Below, piece by piece: positions 46,451-60,318 of a stretch of DNA of 64,000 nucleotides (positions within the stretch are counted from its first letter, which is position 1; each line of letters starts with the position of its first letter). Origin of the DNA: Doris montereyensis. Lineage: Eukaryota; Mollusca; Gastropoda; Nudibranchia; Dorididae. Below the pieces are notes generated by a model. The model was not told where the DNA came from. It searched no databases and saw only the letters and a list, made by a program, of their open reading frames with translations. The stretch covers positions 17,501 to 81,500 of the forward strand of contig JAXRKP010001332.1 in NCBI GenBank assembly GCA_037039925.1. Direction: 5' to 3'. Both the position numbers and the translations under genes were made by a program.

Positions 46451-46541
46451 GTTACTGATATTGCAGGTCTTTTTTTCCTCTCCCAGTAAAGATAAGAAAA
46501 TGGCCATCTTCACATAGTTTTCCGTCAAGTATTTCTCTTAC
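46451..46541 (-). CDS. SH2-like domain protein, penultimate exon
   Basis: Acceptor CTCATAAG, donor GTAAGT on the - strand. It encodes REILDGKLCEDGHFLIFTGR, resembling the (E/D)G.FLVR block that opens SH2 domains, but with Phe where the phosphotyrosine-binding Arg normally sits. As printed, the A7 run (T at 46470-46476) throws the frame into a stop just before the donor; eight A give AISVT and the right phase into the next exon. Upstream exons were not found. Confidence 0.5.
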
Positions 46542-46559
46542 CTTATGAGAAAAAAGTAA

Positions 46560-48690
46560 TAAAAACAACACCTTTGGAAAATCAACTCAATCCTATAAAA
46601 TGCATGAAATTGATTTCAAATGATAAAAAAACAAATCATGCATGAGTCATAAAAATGTGTAAAACAAACTGATGCCATATGCATTTTTCATTAACAAAAA
46701 AATAAAACATTAATTCAGAATGTCACTTCAAGACACAGGAAAAATTGTCAATAAAGAAATAATGGGAAAAAGAAATAATGGGAAAAAGAAAATCTTGAAG
46801 GTTTAGTTTCTCATTGAATTTTTCTTTTTTAAATCATACAATCAAGCAGCAAACGTCATTGGAAATTGTAAAGGACGAAATTCATAAATAATTTGCAATT
46901 GAAATTTAATGAAATGAAAATGCATGTCATCATGTAAGAGGGAAGTGGATTTAAAATTTCCCAAAAAAACACCTTCATACAGATTGCACAAGTATCCTAA
47001 CATATATATATATATATATACCCTCATAGTGAAATGTTTGTTTCTTTAGGTACAGATAATCCTTTATCCTGTGATAGACAGGATAAAATAAGTGCCTAGT
47101 GCTCTCGGAGAGGGATGATAATCTAGAAGGTCCCATGTGTCTTTGTGCATGAATAAGAATCTTCGGTGGTGGGAAATCGAAAAGAGCAAGCCATTCCAGC
47201 CACTACACTGGCAAAATTGAGTTCCTACCGATGAAGGGCCTATTTAAAATACTCCTACAACGTCTTGTACTTCAAAATTATTGACCAGTTCATTATTCTG
47301 AATTAACGTAGAAGAGGTAATAAATCAGATGGGAAGGAAGTGTGGCTGGGCATCCATACCTTCCTCAGAACAAAATTAGACCAGGGGTAGCAGTGACAGC
47401 AATTGTTACATGATCGTCAATATTGATGTAAAAGGCCATATGACAAATCATTTGATCACCACTCAAATTATTTTAGTTCCAGCTAGATTATTGGATATCT
47501 CAATCCATAATTGCATTATATCGGTGTGCCTTATTCAATCACAGTAGAGAGAAGCTTTGAACATGAGAGAGTTCAAAGAAAGAGACCCATCTTGAGCAAA
47601 AAAAATGTATAGGTTTTTGAGTTCCTTTCATCCTTCGTGTATTCAAGTGCCCTAGACTAGTGTATTTAACTGCCCTAGACTAGTGTATTCTCTGCCTATT
47701 CCTTATCTCACTTGAGATGGATGCACCCCGTCATTAGGCATTGCCGGTGTGTTCAACTAGATGGATGCCCCAGCCCTTGGCACAATAGCTTTTTCAATCA
47801 AAATCCACTGTAATAACCATGCACCTAGAGTGTAGGGAATAGGACGTTAAGCTCATAAAATTATCTGCCCTTGTTTCAGAGATAGATCGGTGGCAACTCT
47901 TTTGCTTGGAGCCTGAATTCCTTAGCGTAGTATAGTAAAATATGAGGACAGAGAGTACCCCACATCATTATTTATAAATAATAATGCTATTACAAAGGCA
48001 GTATAACTACTACCATTTCTACTCGTTAATAATCTTTCTAATAATGTACATAATAATGCCAACATTTATGGTGATGATTATTATAATAATAAGAGAAGAA
48101 GGAGAAAATACAGGATGACTTACAGTAATGACAATAACGACATATAGAAATAACAAGGTAGTCATATAAAACATTCCTATTTTTATAACTTATTGACTAG
48201 CGCTTAACAAGGTTAATATATTATCTATTTTCTTTGTTTGCACTGAGTTAGATTGATGCAGTCTCACATTTTATGCAAAAGTATTATAGGATTTTGTATT
48301 GAGGAAATGTGGCGATACAAAAGAGTTACCACAGCCAATCTCGTGAGCTATAATCATAAATACCTGAAATGAGGTAAACGCCCTGTAATTTAGTGTAAAA
48401 TCTGTTTTCAATTCTTAAATTCTCTCACAAATTATGAAATGTCTAAACCTTACTACAAATTCAAATTTATTCTATTTTTCGTGTCCTATTTGTTTAACTC
48501 GTTCGTTGGACAGAAGAACAGCTTCATCCAGATCTAGAACCTAATATAAATAGATCTAGACACAGATAGATACAACATAATATTTATCTACAAGAGAGGT
48601 GAAACAAAATAAATTATTAATTAGATTCTATGGAAACACTAGGTGGTCAGACTTGAGCAATCTAGATTTTTGAACTTCGAAAGGGTGAGA
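46560..48690. other. No gene recognised
   Basis: Probably intron of the SH2-like gene if it extends upstream. A short TA tract is at 47002-47020. 48530-48580 has TAGATCTAGA-type motifs. Confidence 0.4.
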
Positions 48691-48701
48691 ATGAAAGCAC
48701 T

Positions 48702-50030
48702 GGGGGGGGGGGGGGGGACCTGGATTGGTGAGTTTGAGATAAAAATGTTGATTTTCTGGTCTTTATATATTCGGGTAGAACGGTCATTTATTTACAAGTT
48801 CATGGCAGAAAAATGTCCATATGAGCATAATTTTTTTTGTTGCACAATATTTTGTAGGTGAGGAAAGGTAAAAAAAAAGTCAAAATTTGTTGATGAAAAT
48901 GACCGTAACACTGACTGAGAGTGAGAAGATGACATTGAAAAACCGTGTAACAGCTCAGCTATCGCCATATATGGCAACATGGTCTATCGACACGTATCTC
49001 AAAGCTAAAATGCTGATTTTCTTTTCTTTATATATTTGGGTAGAACGATCATTTATTTACAAGTTTATGGCAGAAAAATGTCCATATGCCGCATAATTTT
49101 TTTGTTGCACAATATTTTGTAGGCGAGGGTAGGTGAAAAAAATCAAAATTTTGACGTAAATTACCCTAACACTGAGTGAGAAGATGGGAATGAAAACCCA
49201 TATAACAGCCCAGCTATCGTCATATCTGCCGGCGTGGGTCTATCTACACGCCCCTCGCCGAGTTCGCCTATCGCTGAATAATGTAAGAGGTGGAAATCAA
49301 ATGTGCGGGCAATGAGTTTGTAAACATTATCAAATTATAGGAATACAGGAATACATTTTTTAAATGGTCCTTTTGACGTCTGATTTTACAATAGTAAATT
49401 TACAATGCTCTTCATATTAATAACAATGCCAAGGCTGTCGAAAGAGTAAGGGGGCTGCTACAAGAAGGGCAACTGACCTGAAGTGTCTTTTTTGTGTTAT
49501 TTTCTTTTCATTTGTTTGTTTGCATTTTCTCAAATGTAGTTTTTTTCCCACATGATTTCTATCTCCCCTGTCATTTATCGCCCGATTGCATAATACTTGG
49601 CACACAGGTTCCTCTTGTCAATGTTAATAGAATGACATCAGGTTTTTTTTGATATCTTGTAAACATTTTGAAAAAATATATAATAAAAATGTCATTTTTG
49701 CATTTAAACGATATTATGTTACTTTAAAAAATTCATTAAAAAAAATGTATTCAAAATATGTAAAAACCTGCCGTCACTCTTTAGATATTGAATAGAAAAG
49801 ATGATCTGCACAGATTTTAAGTGATGTTATGAATAACTAAGTGAGGAGATGGATTTTGAAAATTGGGTCAAAATCCAGGATGGCAGCCCGTTTCCTTGGC
49901 AACCAAGGACGCTACAAACTTTTCAATGATATAGGATGACTACATGTTAACAGTTACTTATATGATATGCTAAATGGAAAATCCCAAACTCAAAAACAAA
50001 CAAAAATTACTTCAGGAGGCACACCCCCAC
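48702..50030 (+). repeat. Unclassified G-run/C-run repeat, copy C
   Basis: Begins with about 16 G then ACCTGGATTGGTGAGTTTGA, ends with AAATTACTTCAGGAGGCACA and an interrupted C run. A ~190-bp segment (TGATTTTCT..TAGAACG.TCATTTAT..ATGTCCATATG..TGACGTAAAT-type) is tandemly duplicated within 48745-49180. Carries the YY1/X-box-like block at 49876-49904. Confidence 0.75.
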
Positions 50031-51183
50031 CCCTCCTTATGACGATTCACTGTGTTGGCCTTATGTGCTGCCCATGCACCTAGAGCATAAGTAAGTAATG
50101 TCTGTACTACAAAGTCCTTGGTACCAATTTATGCTATGCAAACTCTGGTTTTAAGTCCCACTATTTCTTAATCTTCAGCCAGATGACTTTAATTTGCTAA
50201 CTTGCAGCCATGCAGTTAATCAAATTTACCACTCAAGAACGGCTCAAATAAAAATTTTTGTGACTTGATGAAGAGAGTTTGACTGAAGTACAGTCGACTC
50301 TTGTTAATTGCAACATGATGGGAGCAGCAAAATCGTAGTGCTTAACCAAAGCTGCGATTAACCAGTTTCCGCTACGGATCCAGTATTTAGGGTCGTTTCA
50401 ATATTTGACGACTAGATATGTCTGTGGCAATATTTTTGCATAACATATAACTTTTACCCTCTAACTCTAAGTTTCATGGGCTTGGGATCGACATGAATAT
50501 TCTCATCTATGTCAAAGTGGTATGTCTTCAAACAAATACTACACAGCCAGCAAAAAAAATTTCTTTCAACTAGAGGCATTTCAATTTTTTTAACAGGGCG
50601 TATAATCAAAACGATGCCATCCGTTTTCAAATGAAAGGTTGTATAATTACAAGCGGGGTGTATTATTGGCCGTGAAAACGGCAGCCTGTCACGGCCCTCC
50701 TGTTTGCATTTGAGAGGACATATAATGGTCATCGACTGTTCATTGTTGCGTGTGCATCAAAACCTATTGACTGATACGCTTGCTTGACAGCAGCTGAGAG
50801 TTGCGAGTCATCTTCCTTTAAGTGAGGGACGAATCAATAGTTGTGGCGGGTGAAGTTTCGTGATACAGTGACTGGGAAACATTGCCGAAGACCAAGTGTC
50901 AGTAGATAATAAATTTAGAAAAAAAAACCCACAATTTCAAGATCTGCATAGACAGAAAGTAAAGTTATAATTCACAGTAGTTTGAATAGTATCATGCTTT
51001 TTATGACAAACTTCTTCACACTAATTATAACGTGTCATATCAGTATTATGATATATATTATAAACATTTATTGTTGACCAGTCCTCGTAGCAACTCTAAC
51101 ACAAAACACGTAGAATATCTGTTGTTATAGTAAAAGTAACACGACAAAAGAAAGTCTGTTGGTGCAGTATGAGGTCTGTATAG

Positions 51184-51640
<457 letters not shown>

Positions 51641-51879
51641 ACAGGGAGAAATGAAAGGACACATAAGGAGAGAGAGGAATGAGAGACAGAGACAAGTGCA
51701 GGGGTGAAGAGAATTTACATGAAAAGATTTATATTGCATTATCTACATAAATACATTATTTTTAATTTGTTCTTGGTAGAGTGACATGTCTGATAATAGT
51801 AATACATGTAGTGATAAACTTCAAAGGAAAGTATGATCCCATTTCTAATCAATGTCATTATATACATTGTAAACTTTGG

Positions 51880-52649
<770 letters not shown>

Positions 52650-53254
52650 CAACCGCCAATTCAATTGAAAGGACGACTGGGCTGATAAGAGCAATCTATA
52701 GAAGCTGTGGAAATTTTGTTACTAGTGTAAACATTTGAGTAGTCGATCATTGTATTGATGTAGGTGTACTGATTTGTTTCATACAAATGAGACATTGGGA
52801 GAAGAAAACACGTTTATCGTGATTGCAGCAAAACTGGGTTGAGAGACAGAAGCGATTAAAGGCCCTTTCAAATGGGAGGGAAGAGTGCTCGATCGTCGGC
52901 TGCCCACTTGGCTTATTGGCTGGGGAAAGTCATGTGTTACTTGCTGCATCATACAATACTACGCTGTCTAGCTGTCTGAGATATCTCCATGCAAGATCGA
53001 CTGTGTCTGCTACACCCACAATCAGTGTAAGGGTTGTTAGAAAGATAATAACAAAGACATGGGACCATCATTTAGCAAAGTGGGGAATCAGAAAAAGCCG
53101 ATCGAAAATCTAAAGCAGGTGTCGCTGGGGTTGCGATTATCCAAAAAGTTGCGATTAACCAGTTGACTTTTATTTAGAATTGACCCTTTTTCACACGAAA
53201 CTTGCAATTAAGCGGAAATTGTGATTTACTGAGTTGCGATGAATGTCAACTGTA

Positions 53255-53419
53255 CCATATTTCAGAGTTTTACACCACTTATCGAATGGATCTGCAAGGT
53301 TTGCAAACATGACCCAGTAATCAGCTCTCTCAGACAATGCCAAGCTACACATTTGATACAAAGGTACCAGTAAGAAATCACAAGGTTGTTCCAGTGGGCA
53401 CCATGTATAACAGCATTGG
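53255..53419 (-). CDS. Possible exon, unrecognised gene
   Basis: After a TTGTTTTAG acceptor on the - strand one frame stays open through PLYQMCSLALSERADYWV and FANLADPFDKWCKTLKYG, up to the Tigger-like end. It is not low-complexity and reads like protein, but another frame is also open for about 50 codons and I recognise no family. It could be an exon truncated by the insertion, or transposon coding sequence. Confidence 0.25.
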
Positions 53420-53489
53420 CTAAAACAAGAACCCAGATATAACAGGACCATCACCATTCCACCCTTTTTCTTCTCTCTTTGGCTGTATT

Positions 53490-53826
53490 AAAATAAACCT
53501 CTTATAACAGGGACTGGGAAAGAAAAAAACGCTCATAACAGGAATCTGTCAACGTGGAAATACCTAATAAGAAGTACAAAAGTGTGTATACTGTAGATCT
53601 ATGCCTAATAATTCCACACATTTTTAAATCATGACTTTATCAAGACCCAATTGAGGTGTTTGAAGCACATAGATCAGTCTAAGAGAGAGGGGAAAAGAGT
53701 GTGTATCTAGAATATTACAACGGCTGGCCTCCCATTGGCTAATATTGTATGATGAGCAAATCGTCGTTTATAACATGACTATAAGCTCTCCCCCATCAAT
53801 CCTGTTATAACTGATTTCCGCTGTAC
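53490..53826. mobile_element. Tigger-like fragment
   Basis: The right end on the other strand reads CAGCGGAAATCAGTTATAAC, with TA following at 53823-53824 (GCTGTAC). 53490-53560 has repeated CTTATAACAGGGA-type motifs typical of such elements' subterminal regions. The left terminus was not found. Confidence 0.45.
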
Positions 53827-53839
53827 TTATGAAACCAAC

Positions 53840-53988
53840 CTGCATCTCATTGACTTGTGGATGCCATCCTTTACAAGCATGCAAATCGATAATCTCATCA
53901 TCAGTGAAGTCATATTCAGGACCATGTTTGGCTTTTTTTTCTGGGGTTCGTCATAACATTTTTAGCAATAGATACTGCACACTGTTCT
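53840..53988 (-). CDS. Internal exon of an unrecognised gene
   Basis: Acceptor TTATTTTCAG and donor GTTGGT on the - strand. The first half encodes EQCAVSIAKNVMTNPRKK. After the A8 run (T at 53933-53940) the open frame changes and reads AKHGPEYDFTDDEIIDLHAC and KGWHPQVNEMQ. One A fewer joins the two. Complex composition and good splice sites support a real exon, but I cannot name the family. It may belong upstream of the SH2-like exons on the same strand. Confidence 0.5.
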
Positions 53989-53999
53989 CTGAAAATAAG

Positions 54000-55010
54000 A
54001 AATCAATGATAGTGATGATGGTTGTGATGGTAGAAACCTATTCACTTAAGTGGTGAAAAGTGATGAAGGTTGTGATGGTGAAACCTATTCACTAAAGTGG
54101 TGAAACAAGTGGAAACACTATTACTCCTCCTGGTTGTGTTGTCCCATTAAAAGATGTTGAATCTAACAAAAGTAAGAATGTTGTTCGACATCTATACTCT
54201 TGTGTAAGGTATTAGTCTACTACTTAATACAGAGAAAACAAGGATAATGTGAGCTGAGGTCAATTTCTATAAAAATTGAATTCTTTGCATTTTTGGTTAA
54301 AATAATCTTTTATAAACACTCTGATGAAATACTTTGCTTGAAAGTGCCTTAATGTATTTAAAACGTATCTAATAGCACATAGCTGGAAGTTTTCTTTAAA
54401 ACAAAAGAAAAAACTTTGAAATGCAATTTTCTCAAACTGAGATTTCCTGCATTCTTGAAATTCGTAAGGAATTGTCAGAGATAATGAAAATGTCAGGAAG
54501 AAAGTTAGTGTTAGGGAGCTTCCTACTAAAGCTAAGTGGAGTCAAAAACTAAACTAAAAAGAGAAAAGTTTGTGAAAGGTTCAACATGTTTTCGATATCC
54601 TAGGGGGATGGATTGACTGTATTGTAGAGACATTAGTTATCAAACACACATCAACCAAACCATGCCAGCTCAGTCTTATTGGATGCATCTGATCTGAGGG
54701 TAGGAGTGGGAACCCTGACTTCACAGCCATATGAAATGAATCAATGTATGTGAAAATCAATGGACAAGACAACTACATTTCATTTCAATATAACTTTTAA
54801 ATATTTTGTCACTCCTTGTTTGATTGGAATTTACATGAACATTCCTAAAATCACATAGAGAAATTTTCTACTCTCGAAGCAGACCTTGAAATTGAAACTC
54901 TTTCCTTAAGAATCACATAATACTGCCTTTCTTTCTTCTTTTTGTTTTGACCTTAATAATGAAGTGCAGGACTGATAATAACATACCTCCATGTTCAAAA
55001 CTATTTTGAC
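54000..55010. other. No gene recognised
   Basis: 54600-54770 on the - strand reads FHMAVKSGFPLLPSDQMHPI and LSWHGLVDVC in an open frame, which may be an exon or a repeat-derived peptide. Nothing else stands out. 54010-54110 has a short imperfect tandem duplication (GTTGTGATGGT..AAACCTATTCACT). Confidence 0.35.
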
Positions 55011-55019
55011 TTTTGTTTT

Positions 55020-55240
55020 CAGAACTAAAATACACTAAAATTTCGTTATATCATCCCCTGTTATACTGCCATTCTCGCTTATTACCAGATTTTGACTTTT
55101 GTGTGGATCTGATGCCTTACAAAACGATGAAATACTACGTTATACCGCCATCCGCCAATGATTTGGCATTAACGGTCCTTAAAAACGATTGTAAAATACA
55201 ACTCCTTGAACCGTTCGTGCATCACCACTCCGATCCCTGA
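55020..55240. mobile_element. Tigger-like end fragment
   Basis: CACTAAAATTTCGTTATATC and GTTATACTGCC/GTTATACCGCC motifs resemble pogo/Tigger subterminal sequence. No clear second end. Confidence 0.35.
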
Positions 55241-56080
55241 AGTGATGCAAGTGGGTAGAAGTAGAATCTACATGTAGTTTGGCTCGGTCACAGATCAGAG
55301 TCAAACACACACTATAAACACACACACGCTACACAAGCATCACTGCCATATGTGTCTTATTATATAGTACTCAGAAATGACACTGAAACTAGTGACACAA
55401 AGGCTTCTTCTTTGTGAAAACGAAAGTACTGAAGGTTTGGATAGCAATATCTTTCGTCCAATGTTTTCGTCTAGGTCACCCAAATGAAAAGTGGCATCGA
55501 CATACAGTCAGATCACATCATTCTGACAACAGCTTGGTGGGGTAGGCATGACCATTTTTGAGTTCAATTAAGTGGCGAGAATTAGGCTTCACAGCAGTTT
55601 CATAACTAGACTAATCCATTTCTGGGTCAGGGATGTCTCGCCGATGCCCTTAACCATCATACTATTACTCTTATTATATAATACTTATATATATGCTACT
55701 ATATATATATATACTACTACTACTATATATACTACTACTACTATATATAATATATATTTATATATATGCATGAAAGCTATACTGTATATATGATATATAT
55801 ACCAATTTATACTCACCAAAAGTACCACAATAATAAGGGCCATACTTTTTGTAACGGCGAAGTAATGTTTTTTTATTCTAAAATTGACACTGAAACAAGA
55901 TACAAGTTTCTACTCTACAGGGTGTGTATCGTGTGCAATGAAGAACATGTAGTAATTGAACAGAAACAAATCGTGTTTTCCTTCTTTTTGCATGAAAATT
56001 GTTGATGACAAACACTAATTTTTTCACAGTAAATGTAGCATGTTCGGAATTAACATTAATTTGCTCATTGACACTGAAAC
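55241..56080. other. No gene recognised
   Basis: AT-rich spacer with short TA/CTA-rich tracts at 55675-55800. Confidence 0.5.
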
Positions 56081-56089
56081 AAGATGCCA

Positions 56090-56810
56090 GTTCTGGGTCA
56101 TGATGAGCGTAACAACAAGGATGGGACTTATTCAAGGCGGCGTGCCTTTCAGGGAAGTTGCCAGACGGAAGAATTATCACCACACTACAATCGTTTCCTC
56201 ACGGCACACCAAACAGCCACCACCATTGTTGGCAATAGAGGATAGTGCACCTGTCCACAACAAATTAAGGAATGCAGGATTAAACTTTACCACGACCCTG
56301 CGCTGAATTTTCTGATTGCATGTTACTGGAATTCATTTCTCTTCACACATGCGAGCCGATTTAACGTTTCACACCCTGATGGATGTGTTAGAGTTTGGAG
56401 ACGACGTGGGAGAGCGATTTGCACCAAACTGCTCTTCACATGTGGAGAGACATCAGCTACCATTATGGACACCTCTACACGTGTTTCTGAGAATCGGTTG
56501 CCGCCTAGGTTTACCGGGATGCAATCGTTACGACAAATGTCAGCCCCTTTCAAACGTATCAAGACTTCGTTTTCCAGCAGGACAACGCTCGCTCCCACAC
56601 TGCCTGTATCATGATGGACGTTATTCTGCAACAGAACTTTCACCTTTGGACTGGCCACCTTATTCACCGGATATGTCCCCCATAGGACATCTCTGTGATG
56701 AGCTTGGACGCTGCACATACAGCAACCGAGTGATCAACACCATCTGTGAATTGGAGCATGATCTGCATGAGGATGCCGATCCAAGCCTGTTTGCATGCAA
56801 AAGGGGGCCA
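56090..56810 (+). mobile_element. Tc1-like transposase remnant
   Basis: The + strand carries, in shifting frames, a block ending in GRRGERFAPN-like sequence (about 56395-56425), then FVFQQDNARSHTACIMMDV (about 56565-56620), then NFHLWTGHLIHRICPP. QQDNARPHT with the second catalytic Asp is diagnostic for Tc1-like enzymes. At least four frame changes and a stop after ICPP show it is dead. The N-terminal DNA-binding part is not recognisable. Confidence 0.75.
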
Positions 56811-56959
56811 CACAAGTCATTAGACGCATTCAATGTGAGTTATAATGTATTCAAAGATTCATCATTATTTCCATATTTTGTATGGTGTTTTAATAAACCG
56901 GGCAGTGGACAGGTAAGCGCCTGTACGGGGAGTAGATAATCCCGCCCTCCATGAGTCTC

Positions 56960-57160
56960 CTGCTGCCGTGCAGGCAGGTTTTGGGTGGCCAAAGGCTAAG
57001 GGAGTTAACCCTGAAAGAAAACAACCTGTTGCCTTGCAGGCTAGCCTTGACTGACCAAAGGCTAAGGGGTTAACCCTGACATAAATAACAACCTGCTGTC
57101 TTGCAGGCTGGTCTTGAATGACTAAGGGCTAAGGGAGTTAACCCTGACAGAAAATAACAA
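56960..57160 (+). repeat. Three tandem ~67-bp 5' monomers
   Basis: Units 56960-57025, 57026-57092 and 57093-57160 share CTG(C/T)TG, TTGCAGGC, AAGGCTAAGGG and GTTAACCCTGA. They sit directly upstream of the endonuclease frame, where non-LTR promoters lie. Confidence 0.9.
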
Positions 57161-59358
57161 GGCCCAGTAGGGGGCCTCAAGGTGGCAGCCCCACCATCTA
57201 CCTAGGGTACAGTGGGCTAATCCCCTACTTATCCAAAACAACCTGATTCAAAGTGATATATACAATGATACACCCGGCTTAAACTTTCGAAAACGACTCT
57301 GGAAAAGAACACGGACTGTGATTTTTGGAACATGGAATGTTAGGGCAATTAATGGAAAGGAGTTAGAATTAGCTGAAGAGATGGAAAAATGCAAAGTAGA
57401 CATTTTGGCTATTACCAAAACAAAGAAAAAAAGGACAAAGAATAGAAAATGTAGGACTAAATCATACTTTAATCTTCTCAGGAGTAGATGTCAAAGATAG
57501 AGCTAGAGCAGGAGTAGACCTCCTAATGCATAAAAGGCAAGAAATGCTACTAGAAAGTTGGAAATTTGTAAGCCCACGGCTATTAGAGGTAAATATTAAA
57601 CCAAAAGGAAGAGAAATTAAATTATTAATAGCTTATGGACCAAACGAAGATGCCACCAAAGAAGAAAAAGATATCTTCGAAAATGATTTACAAATAGCTG
57701 CAGAGAATCTCAAACCCAAACAGGAACTAATGGTTTTAGGAGATTTAACCGCTAGAGTAGGCAACATTGTAGAACCATTACGAGGAGTAATAGGTAAAGA
57801 AGGAGAGACAACAACTTCTCCAAATGGAGAGAGACTAATAGATTTTTGCCTAAAGAATAACATGAAAATAGCTAACACATTTTTCTCATAAAGATATCCA
57901 CAAATATACAAGAGTAAATGAAGACAGATATGAAAAGTCAATCATAGACTACATTATAGTTAGCAGTTCTCTATTTTACAGTACAATGCATGCTAGAGTA
58001 AGCAGAGAAGCTGAAATATTTAGTGATCATCACCTAATGATAGCCAAAATGAGATTATTAACTGAAGAAAACAAACAGAAAAGGAAAGAGAAGAAAGCCC
58101 CTAAACTCAAAATAGAAGAACTAAATAAGCCAATATCAAAACAGATATACCAATCCAAGATAAAAAGATATATCAGCGAGATGCAGATGGATCTGAAGGA
58201 AAGCACAATAAGAAGAAAAGTGGCAAATATATAAGAAAAACACTCCTCAGTTGCACTGAAGATGTCTGTGGTAGGAAACAAATTAAAGGAGATATGAAAA
58301 GAACAGCATGGTGGAATGAGATTGTCAAGACTAAAATCAAAGAAAAGAAGGATGCCTGGAAGAAATACTTGCAAACAAAGAGACCACAGGATAGGATAGA
58401 TTACGTGAGTAAAAAGAATTATCGCCAAAGAGGAAGTTAGGAAAGCAAAACAGGAACAGTGAGAAGAGTTTGGACAAAGACTTCAAGAAAGCTATCAAGG
58501 AAATCAAAAGCTGTTCTGGGAGCAATGAAGAGCATGAGAAAGACAAAAGCATGCCCAATACGACAAATTGAAGAACAGCAAAGGAGAGATAATGAAAGAA
58601 GACAGTGAAATCATGGAAACGTTGAGAAAGTATTTTCAACAATAACATAATCCCTCCAGAACATATGAAACAAGGAGTACAGATCAATTATTAAGAGTAA
58701 CAAGTAATCAAGATGAGACATCTGAAGATGTAGATATCTCAATGGAAGAACTTCAAACAGCTATAAGAAAATTGAAATTAGGAAAAGCCCCAGGAGCAGA
58801 TCAAGTTTATCCAGAAATGATTAAAAACCAAGGGAGAGAGGCAGACAAACTTCTGGAAATGCAATATGTCAACAAGCATGGAAGTCCAAACAGGTGCCAG
58901 ACGACAGGAATAAGGGAACAATAGTACCAATACACAAGAAAGGATAAATACTAGAAAAATGCTCAAAATATAGAGATATCACTACTTAGCGTACCAGGAA
59001 AAGTGTACAATGCCAGGATTCTGGAAATGAGATTAAGGAAAAGAGTAGAGGATCAGATTGAAGAACACCAGAGTGGATTTCGATCAGGAAGATTGAAGTG
59101 TATAAGATCACATATTTAAAATTAGATAAATAATAGAAAAATTCCTTTGAGAGAAACATTGAATTGCACCTGTGTTAAACTGCACTTATAACAAAAATAA
59201 TGCTAGTAATTAGGGAAGCTAAAACACAAAATCTTAAATTAGGCAGGGAGATTTTAGAACAAGTTCAAAGCTACAATTACTTAGGACTAATAATTAACTC
59301 AGAAGGAAAACTTAGAGAAGAAATCAGCCTGAGAATCAAAAAGGCAAGTGGAATATAT

Positions 59359-59546
59359 TGTGGCAATCATCGCACTGCCTCACACTAATGATTAACTCTT
59401 TTATGTTGTATCTTGTGACGTCATTAAATGTTGTGCCTTTTTCTCACTGACTTAAAAGACTTCCAGTTGTTACAACTAACAAAATAAAAAACAACACAAA
59501 ATCCAAACGATCGTCTTCAACTTTTTTCTGTTAGCTAACCGCTACA
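59359..59546 (+). repeat. 5' LTR of the gypsy element
   Basis: 188 bp, starts TGTGGCAATCATCGCACTG, ends GCTAACCGCTACA. By eye it differs from the 3' LTR at about ten positions and by one indel of roughly 8-9 bases, so the insertion is not very recent. Contains AACAAAATAAAAAACAAC near 59475, a possible poly(A) signal. Confidence 0.93.
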
Positions 59547-59562
59547 TCGGTGACCCCGACAG
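59547..59562 (+). other. Primer-binding site, tRNA-Trp type
   Basis: TCGGTGACCCCGACAG follows the 5' LTR directly. GGTGACCCCGAC is complementary to the 3' end of animal tRNA-Trp, the primer described for CsRn1-type elements. Confidence 0.65.
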
Positions 59563-59599
59563 GTGAGATGTATTTTTCACCTCTTTATTATTCTACATC

Positions 59600-60318
59600 A
59601 ACATGGAATTGCGACTGTGACCGTAAAATTGCCAGCTTTCTGGTCGCCAAACCCAGTGGCCTGGTTCTCTCAGGCCGAGGCACAGTTTGCCCTGCACGGC
59701 AGAATGGTGGATGAAACCAAATATTATCATGTAGTTGCAGCACTGGATACAGACACCGCGAACCGTGCACTGTCAATCCTGACCGCACCTCCGTCGGTCA
59801 ACAAGTCTGACACTATTAAGCGATTCTTGTTGTCAGCCTACCAAATGACTGAAGAGGAGCGAGCTCACACTCTTTTCAATTTACAAGGATTGGGCAACAA
59901 CAAACCCTCGGTGCTGATGGACAAGATGCTAAGCTCTTCTGGGAAACCACGAGGCATGTTTGCTATTTCCACACATCTTTTTACAGCAGCTCCCGACTAC
60001 ATACGCGCACCCCTCACAAATTCTGCTTCCAAACAAAACCCAAGGCTCCTTGCTCAAGAGACAGATCAACTCTTTGTCTCTATGTCAACACATTTTGACA
60101 ATGTGCATCAAGTCAAAGATAGACACAAAAGGAAATCTCCAACAGAACCCCAACCTATGCTTTGCCGGTACCATTGTAAATATGGAAAGATGCAAAGGAA
60201 TGTCTACCTCCTTGTAAAAATCATACCACAAAGAGCAGGGGAAACGATCGACAGGATCAACAATAAACGTCACATGCGTTCGCCTGGCAACAAACAACTT
60301 TTTGTGACAGATGGATGA
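59600..60318 (+). pseudogene. Gag remnant of the gypsy element
   Basis: One long open frame: the LPAFWSPNPVAWFSQAEAQF block, YYHVVAALDTDTANRAL, then ERAHTLFNLQGLGNNKPS are typical of CsRn1-type Gag. The Cys/His nucleocapsid motif (LC.YH.KYG) is split across frames near 60160-60180. The frame stops at a TGA (60316-60318) just before the protease. Confidence 0.75.

Noticed and set aside
56323..56718. 131-codon frame on the - strand
   Set aside because: It is the antisense shadow of the Tc1-like transposase remnant.
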